A stretch of 64,000 nucleotides of DNA from Xylophilus sp042867185 (lineage in GTDB: Bacteria; Pseudomonadota; Gammaproteobacteria; Burkholderiales; Burkholderiaceae_C), in the NCBI GenBank assembly GCA_042867185.1, contig JBHZQV010000023.1, positions 1 through 64,000 on the forward strand, given 5' to 3'. A program made the translations under genes and the position numbers. This document shows positions 59,381-64,000 of the stretch, in pieces. The notes beneath the pieces are model-generated. The model was not told the origin of the DNA. It ran no database searches and was given only the letters and a program-made list of their open reading frames with translations. Numbering within the stretch: position 1 is the stretch's first letter; every line of letters begins with the position of its first letter.

Positions 59381-60334
59381 ATGCCATTCACCCGCCGCAC
59401 CCTGCAGAGCGCCGCCGCACTCGCCCTCCTCGGCAGCCTCGCCGCCGTGCCCGCCTTCGCCCAGGACAAGCCCAAAGTGGCGCTGGTGATGAAGTCGCTG
59501 GCCAACGAGTTCTTCCGCACGATGGAAGACGGCGCCAAGGCGCACCAGAAGGCCAACGCCGCCCAGTACACCCTGGTCACCAACGGCATCAAGGACGAGA
59601 CCGACACCGCCGCCCAGATCAAGATGGTCGAGCAGATGGTGGCCCAGAAGATCAACGCGCTGGTGATCGCGCCGGCCGATTCCAAGGCCCTGGTGCCGGT
59701 GATCAAGGCGGCGATCGACAAGGGCATCCTGGTGGTCAACATCGACAACCGCCTCGACGGCGCCGCGCTGAAGGAAAAGAACATCGTCGTGCCCTTCGTC
59801 GGCCCCGACAACCGGGCCGGCGCCAAGCTGGTCGGCGACTTCCTGGCCAAGGGCCTGAAGTCGGGCGACAAGGTCGGCATCATCGAAGGCGTCTCGACCA
59901 CCTTCAACGCCCAGCAGCGCACGCTCGGCTACCAGGACGCGATGAAGGCCGCCGGCGTGACCGTCGTCGGCGTGCAGTCGGGCCAGTGGGAGATCGACAA
60001 GGGCAACACGGTGGCCGCCGGCATGCTGCGCGAGCATCCCGACCTCAAGGCGCTGCTGGCCGGCAACGACAGCATGGCGCTCGGCGCGGTCGCGGCGGTC
60101 AAGGCGTCGGGCAAGACCGGCAAGGTCCAGGTCGTTGGCTACGACAACATCAACGCGATCAAGCCGATGCTCAAGGACGGCCGGGTGCTGGCCACGGCCG
60201 ACCAGTTCGCCGCCCAGCAGGCGGTGTTCGGCATCGAGACCGCGCTGAAGGCGATCGCCGAGAAGAAGCCGCAGTCGGCCATGCCCGCCGAGGTGAAGAC
60301 CGACGTGGTGCTGGTCACCGGCGACGCCAAGTAA
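59381..60334 (+). CDS. Sugar ABC transporter periplasmic binding protein (RbsB-like)
   Basis: A 317-residue periplasmic protein. Signal peptide 1-27 (RRTLQSAAALALLGS, AFAQ). The mature protein begins KVALVMKSLANEFF, with VNIDNRLDGAA, FVGPDNRAGAKL and GYDNINAIKPML, all of the ribose/galactose-type pentose-binding class (peripla_BP_4). The exact sugar is not shown by these motifs. SD GAAGGAG is well placed before the ATG. First gene of the operon. Confidence 0.92.
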   Translation: MPFTRRTLQSAAALALLGSLAAVPAFAQDKPKVALVMKSLANEFFRTMEDGAKAHQKANAAQYTLVTNGIKDETDTAAQIKMVEQMVAQKINALVIAPADSKALVPVIKAAIDKGILVVNIDNRLDGAALKEKNIVVPFVGPDNRAGAKLVGDFLAKGLKSGDKVGIIEGVSTTFNAQQRTLGYQDAMKAAGVTVVGVQSGQWEIDKGNTVAAGMLREHPDLKALLAGNDSMALGAVAAVKASGKTGKVQVVGYDNINAIKPMLKDGRVLATADQFAAQQAVFGIETALKAIAEKKPQSAMPAEVKTDVVLVTGDAK

Positions 60335-60373
60335 GCACACCCGCTCCCGATCCGCAACCGCACCGTTCCACCG

Positions 60374-61960
60374 ATGGTCCACCCCCCGCTCCCCGGCGAC
60401 ACGCAGGCCGGCCGGCCCGCGCTGCTGGCCTTCCACGGCATCGGCAAGGACTACGCCGCGCCGGTGCTCGACGGCATCAGCCTGGCGCTGCAGGCCGGCG
60501 AGGTGCTGGCGCTCACCGGCGAGAACGGCGCGGGCAAGAGCACGCTCTCGAAGATCCTCTGCGGCCTGACCATGCCGACGCGCGGCTACATGCGGCTGGG
60601 CGGGGAATCCTTCGCGCCGACGTCCCGCCGCGAGGCCGAGGCCCGCGGCGTGCGCATGGTGATGCAGGAGCTGGGTCTGGTGCCGACGCTCTCGGTGGCC
60701 GAGAACCTGCTGCTCGACCGGCTGCCGCACCGCCTGGGCTGGCTGAACCGCACCGCGCTGCACGACGCGGCGCGGCTGCAGCTCGACAAGATCGGGCTGG
60801 CGCACATCGACCCGGGCACGCCGGTCGCGCGCCTGGGCATCGGCCAGCAGCAGATGGTGGAGATCGCCCGCAACCTGCTGGACGACACCCGCGTGCTGGT
60901 GCTGGACGAGCCCACCGCGATGCTCACCCTGCGCGAGACCGACTACCTCTTCGAGCAGATCGTGCGGCTCAAGGCGCGCGGCGTCGCCATCGTCTACGTG
61001 TCGCACCGGCTCGAAGAATTGCAGCGCATCGCCGACCGGGTGGCGGTGCTGCGCGACGGCCGCCTGGTCGACGTGCGGCCGATGGCCGGCGTGCAGGAAG
61101 CCGCGCTGGTCGAGCGCATGGTGGGCCGCGCGGTGCACGAGCACGACGGCCGGCCCCGCCGCGCCGCCGGTCCGGTGCTGCTGCGCGCCCGCGGCCTGGG
61201 CCGGGCGCAGGCGGTGCGCGACGTCGACATCGACCTGCACGCCGGCGAGGTGATGGGCATCGCCGGCCTGGTCGGCTCGGGCCGGACCGAGCTGGTGCGG
61301 CTGCTCTTCGGCGCCGACGCCGCCGACCGGGGCCGCATCGAACTCTGCTGGCCCGGCGCGCGGCAGCCCGCGGCCCGCACCGGGCGCTGGCGCTCGCCGA
61401 TGCAGGCGATCCGCGCCGGCATCGGCCTGGTGACGGAAGACCGCAAGTCGCAGGGCCTGCTGCTGCCGCAGTCGATCCGGGTCAACGCCACGCTGAGCGA
61501 CCTGGGTGCGGTGGCCCGCGGCGGCTGGCTCCGCCTGGCGCGCGAGCGCGGGATCGCCCGGCGGCTGGTGAAGGCGCTGCGCATCCGCTCCCGCAGCGAA
61601 GAGCAAAGCGTCGCCACGCTCAGCGGCGGCAACCAGCAGAAGGTCGTCTTCGCCCGCTGGCTGCACCGCGAATGCCGGGTGCTGCTGCTGGACGAGCCCA
61701 CCCGCGGCGTGGACGTGGGCGCCCGCGCCGACCTGTATGCCGAACTCGACCGCATGACCGATGCGGGCCGTGCCCTGCTGATGGTGTCGAGCGACCTGCG
61801 CGAGCTGATGGCCCTGTGCGACCGGATCGGCGTGATGCACGCCGGCCGCCTGGTCGCGGTCTTCGAGCGCGGCCGGTGGGACCAGCAGTCGCTGCTGGCC
61901 GCGGCCTTCGGCGAAGGTGGCCGCACCACCCCGAATCCCTCTCTTTCCCACGCACCATGA
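60374..61960 (+). CDS. Sugar ABC transporter ATP-binding protein (double NBD, RbsA-like)
   Basis: A 528-residue protein with two nucleotide-binding domains. The first has Walker A GENGAGKST (about 56), signature LGIGQQQMVEIAR and Walker B VLVLDEPTAML; the second has a degenerate Walker A (GLVGSGRTEL), signature LSGGNQQKVV and VLLLDEPTRGVD. The degenerate second P-loop is usual in RbsA. The gap to the binding protein gene is 39 bases. Confidence 0.95.
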   Translation: MVHPPLPGDTQAGRPALLAFHGIGKDYAAPVLDGISLALQAGEVLALTGENGAGKSTLSKILCGLTMPTRGYMRLGGESFAPTSRREAEARGVRMVMQELGLVPTLSVAENLLLDRLPHRLGWLNRTALHDAARLQLDKIGLAHIDPGTPVARLGIGQQQMVEIARNLLDDTRVLVLDEPTAMLTLRETDYLFEQIVRLKARGVAIVYVSHRLEELQRIADRVAVLRDGRLVDVRPMAGVQEAALVERMVGRAVHEHDGRPRRAAGPVLLRARGLGRAQAVRDVDIDLHAGEVMGIAGLVGSGRTELVRLLFGADAADRGRIELCWPGARQPAARTGRWRSPMQAIRAGIGLVTEDRKSQGLLLPQSIRVNATLSDLGAVARGGWLRLARERGIARRLVKALRIRSRSEEQSVATLSGGNQQKVVFARWLHRECRVLLLDEPTRGVDVGARADLYAELDRMTDAGRALLMVSSDLRELMALCDRIGVMHAGRLVAVFERGRWDQQSLLAAAFGEGGRTTPNPSLSHAP

Positions 61961-62958
61961 CCACGCCCACCACCGCCCCCTCCCCGGCCACCGCCGCACC
62001 GGCCGCCGGCCCGCTGCGCGGCCAGCTCGGCACCTATGTCGGCCTGACCGTGGTGCTGCTCGGCATGGTCGCGCTCTTCGGCAGCCTGAGCGAATACTTC
62101 CTCACCCGCGAGACCTTCGTCACCATCGCCAACGAGATCCCGGCCCTGGCCGTCATGGCGGTGGGCATGACCTTCGTGCTGATCATCGCGGGCATCGACC
62201 TGTCGGTGGGCTCGGTGCTGGCGCTGAGCGCCGCCGTGACCGCCGCCGCGATCCTGCAGTGGAAGCTGTCGGTGCCGGTCGCCGCCGCGCTGGGCCTGTC
62301 CACCGGCCTGCTCTGCGGCGCGGTCACCGGCGCGGTGTCGGTGGCCTGGCGGCTGCCGAGTTTCATCGTGTCGCTGGGCATGCTGGAAGCGGTGCGCGGC
62401 GGCGCCTACCTGGTCACCGATTCGCGCACCCAGTACGTGGGCGATGCGATCTCGGGCCTGGCGGCGCCATGGATCGGCGGCATCTCGGTCGCCTTCCTGC
62501 TCGCGCTGCTGCTGGTGGTGGTGGGCCAGCTGGTGCTGTCGCGCACCGTCTTCGGCCGCTACGTGGTCGGCATCGGCACCAACGAAGAGGCGATGCGGCT
62601 GGCCGGCGTCGATCCGCGGCCGATCCGGGTCGCGGTGTTCGCGATCACCGGCCTGCTGGCCGGCCTGGCGGGCCTGATGCAGTCGGCCCGGCTGGAGGCC
62701 GCCGACCCGAACGCCGGCGTCGGCATCGAGCTGCAGGTGATCGCGGCCGTCGTCATCGGCGGCACCAGCCTGATGGGCGGGCGCGGCTCGGTGGTCAACA
62801 CCTTCTTCGGCGTGCTGATCATCGCGGTGCTGGAGGCGGGCCTGGCCCAGGTCGGCGCCAGCGAGCCCAGTAAGCGGATCATCACCGGCGCGGTGATCGT
62901 GGTGGCGGTGATCATCGACACCGTGCGCCAGCGCCGCGCCGACCGCCGGCTGGCCTGA
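61957..62958 (+). CDS. Sugar ABC transporter permease (RbsC-like)
   Basis: A 333-residue inner-membrane protein with about ten helices of the monosaccharide permease family. IAGIDLSVGSVLALSA, the cytoplasmic loop GRYVVGIGTNEEAMRLAGVD and IGGTSLMGGRGSV are diagnostic. ATG overlaps the ATPase stop by four bases (ATGA). Works with the two preceding gene products. Confidence 0.95.
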   Translation: MTTPTTAPSPATAAPAAGPLRGQLGTYVGLTVVLLGMVALFGSLSEYFLTRETFVTIANEIPALAVMAVGMTFVLIIAGIDLSVGSVLALSAAVTAAAILQWKLSVPVAAALGLSTGLLCGAVTGAVSVAWRLPSFIVSLGMLEAVRGGAYLVTDSRTQYVGDAISGLAAPWIGGISVAFLLALLLVVVGQLVLSRTVFGRYVVGIGTNEEAMRLAGVDPRPIRVAVFAITGLLAGLAGLMQSARLEAADPNAGVGIELQVIAAVVIGGTSLMGGRGSVVNTFFGVLIIAVLEAGLAQVGASEPSKRIITGAVIVVAVIIDTVRQRRADRRLA

Positions 62959-62971
62959 ACGGCGCACGCCC

Positions 62972-64000
62972 ATGGCCACGATCAAGGACGTCGCGCTGCA
63001 GGCCCGGGTGTCGGTGACCACCGTCTCCCACGTGGTCAACGGCACCCGGCATGTCAGCGCCGAGGGCCGGGCCCGGGTGGAGCAGGCGATCCGCGCACTC
63101 GGCTACGTGCCGAGCGCGGTGGCGCGCAGCCTGAAGAGCAACACCACCGCCACGCTCGGCATGCTGATCCCCAACAGCTCCAACCCCTACTTCGCCGAGA
63201 TCGTGCGGGCGGTGGAGGACCGCTGCTTCGGCGCCGGCTACACCCTGCTGCTGTGCAACACCGACGACGAGCCGCACCGCCAGAGCGTCTACCTGCAGGT
63301 GCTGGCCGAGCGCCGCATCGACGGCCTGGTGGTCGTATCGACCGGCGACGACGATTCGCTGGTGCGGCAGCTCGACGGCCTGCGCATCCCCACGGTGCTG
63401 GTCGACCGCGAGATCGCCGACCCCCATTGCGACCTGGTGGAGACCGCTCACCTGCAGGGCGGCCTGCTGGCGGTGCGCCACCTGCGGGCCCTGGGCCACC
63501 GGCGCATCGCCTGCATCGGCGGGACCCCGGGCCTCACGCCCAGCGAACAGCGGATCGAAGGCTGGCGCATGGCGCTGGCCGAGGGCGACGCGCCGCAGAC
63601 GGCCGACGAATCGCTGCTGTGGCGCGGCGGCTTCACCAGCCAGGGGGGCTACGAAGCGATGCAGGCCCTGCTGCGCACCGCGGAGCGGCCCACCGCCGTG
63701 TTCGTCTGCAACGATTTGATGGCGATCGGCGCCCTGCGCGCCGCGCACGAAGCGGGCGTGCCGGTGCCGGAGGCGCTGTCGGTCGTCGGCTTCGACGACA
63801 TCGAACTGGCGGCCTTCACCAGCCCGCCCCTCACCACCGTCGCCCAGCCCAAGGGCGAGATCGGCGCGCTGGCGGTCGACATGCTGCTGGAGCGCATCGG
63901 CGGCCACCGCCGCGAGCCGCGCAAGGTGATGCTGCAGCCCGCGCTGCGGGTGCGCGCATCGACCGCGCCGTGCGCGCAACAACGGCCCGGCTCCGCCACG
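62972..64000 (+). CDS. LacI-family transcriptional regulator (3' end beyond window)
   Basis: The first 343 codons of a LacI/GalR-type repressor, still open at the window edge. The N-terminal helix-turn-helix and hinge are standard (MATIKDVALQARVSVTTVSHVVNG, ALGYVPSAVARSLK), and the core matches the sugar-binding fold (LGMLIPNSSNPYF, CIGG, VVGFDDIELAAF, PLTTVAQP). Already of normal length, so the stop should follow soon. It starts 13 bases after the permease; the operators at 59287 are its probable targets. Confidence 0.93.
   Translation, partial: MATIKDVALQARVSVTTVSHVVNGTRHVSAEGRARVEQAIRALGYVPSAVARSLKSNTTATLGMLIPNSSNPYFAEIVRAVEDRCFGAGYTLLLCNTDDEPHRQSVYLQVLAERRIDGLVVVSTGDDDSLVRQLDGLRIPTVLVDREIADPHCDLVETAHLQGGLLAVRHLRALGHRRIACIGGTPGLTPSEQRIEGWRMALAEGDAPQTADESLLWRGGFTSQGGYEAMQALLRTAERPTAVFVCNDLMAIGALRAAHEAGVPVPEALSVVGFDDIELAAFTSPPLTTVAQPKGEIGALAVDMLLERIGGHRREPRKVMLQPALRVRASTAPCAQQRPGSAT

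Overview
The window is GC-rich chromosomal DNA from a betaproteobacterium of the order Burkholderiales, most likely family Comamonadaceae (Variovorax/Acidovorax-like). The grounds are orphan Bug/TctC solute-binding proteins, a beta-ketoadipate operon, a rubredoxin-pilGHIJ-chpA cluster, a yqgE-ruvX-pyrR-pyrB-pyrX cluster, dusB-fis-purH, and a short GCTAT..ATAGC palindromic element that I associate with this family. The assignment is by gene content only.

Layout. 0.1-1.4 kb: divergent nitroreductase and general-stress flavin-binding protein. 1.4-8.8 kb: a seven-gene minus-strand operon (pcaI-pcaJ-pcaF-pcaD-SDR-bug-bug) for the lower beta-ketoadipate pathway, facing an IclR-type regulator across a motif-rich operator. 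8.8-10.5 kb: DUF1841 protein and a Bcr/CflA-type exporter. 10.5-26 kb: a variable region studded with tRNA genes. tRNA-Ile(CAU) and tRNA-Arg(CCU) are each split by a group I intron directly after anticodon base 36, and tRNA-Arg(ACG) is intact. The 3' end of tRNA-Ile plus the flanking terminator recurs at about 15.84 kb and about 18.11 kb, delimiting island segments. The first carries a deleted integrase remnant, an AT-rich diguanylate cyclase, a further gene remnant and an arsenic operon (arsR, a fused double arsenate reductase, ACR3, truncated arsH). The second carries a chemoreceptor. An EAL phosphodiesterase, two more chemoreceptors and a secreted Ig-repeat protein with an IPTL-CTERM-like tail follow.

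26-37 kb: small envelope proteins, a Yip1-family membrane protein, an acyltransferase, the pyrimidine cluster (pyrX, pyrB, pyrR, ruvX, yqgE), photolyase and a PAS hybrid histidine kinase. 37.5-48.1 kb: the type IV pilus Chp chemosensory system (pilG, pilH, pilI, pilJ and a 2184-residue ChpA) with an upstream rubredoxin. 48.2-59.2 kb: thiD, hemL, a DUF6056 membrane protein, dusB-fis-purH, a YqaA membrane protein, GST, an OmpA-domain protein and ychF. 59.3-64 kb: a sugar ABC importer operon (binding protein, double ATPase, permease) with a LacI-type regulator running off the window; two overlapping LacI-type operator palindromes lie in front of the operon.

How it fits together: most of the window is core metabolism and housekeeping. 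The accessory interest is the tRNA-rich segment between 10.5 and 26 kb, where self-splicing introns, att-like repeats, resistance genes and cyclic-di-GMP/chemotaxis signalling genes are clustered.
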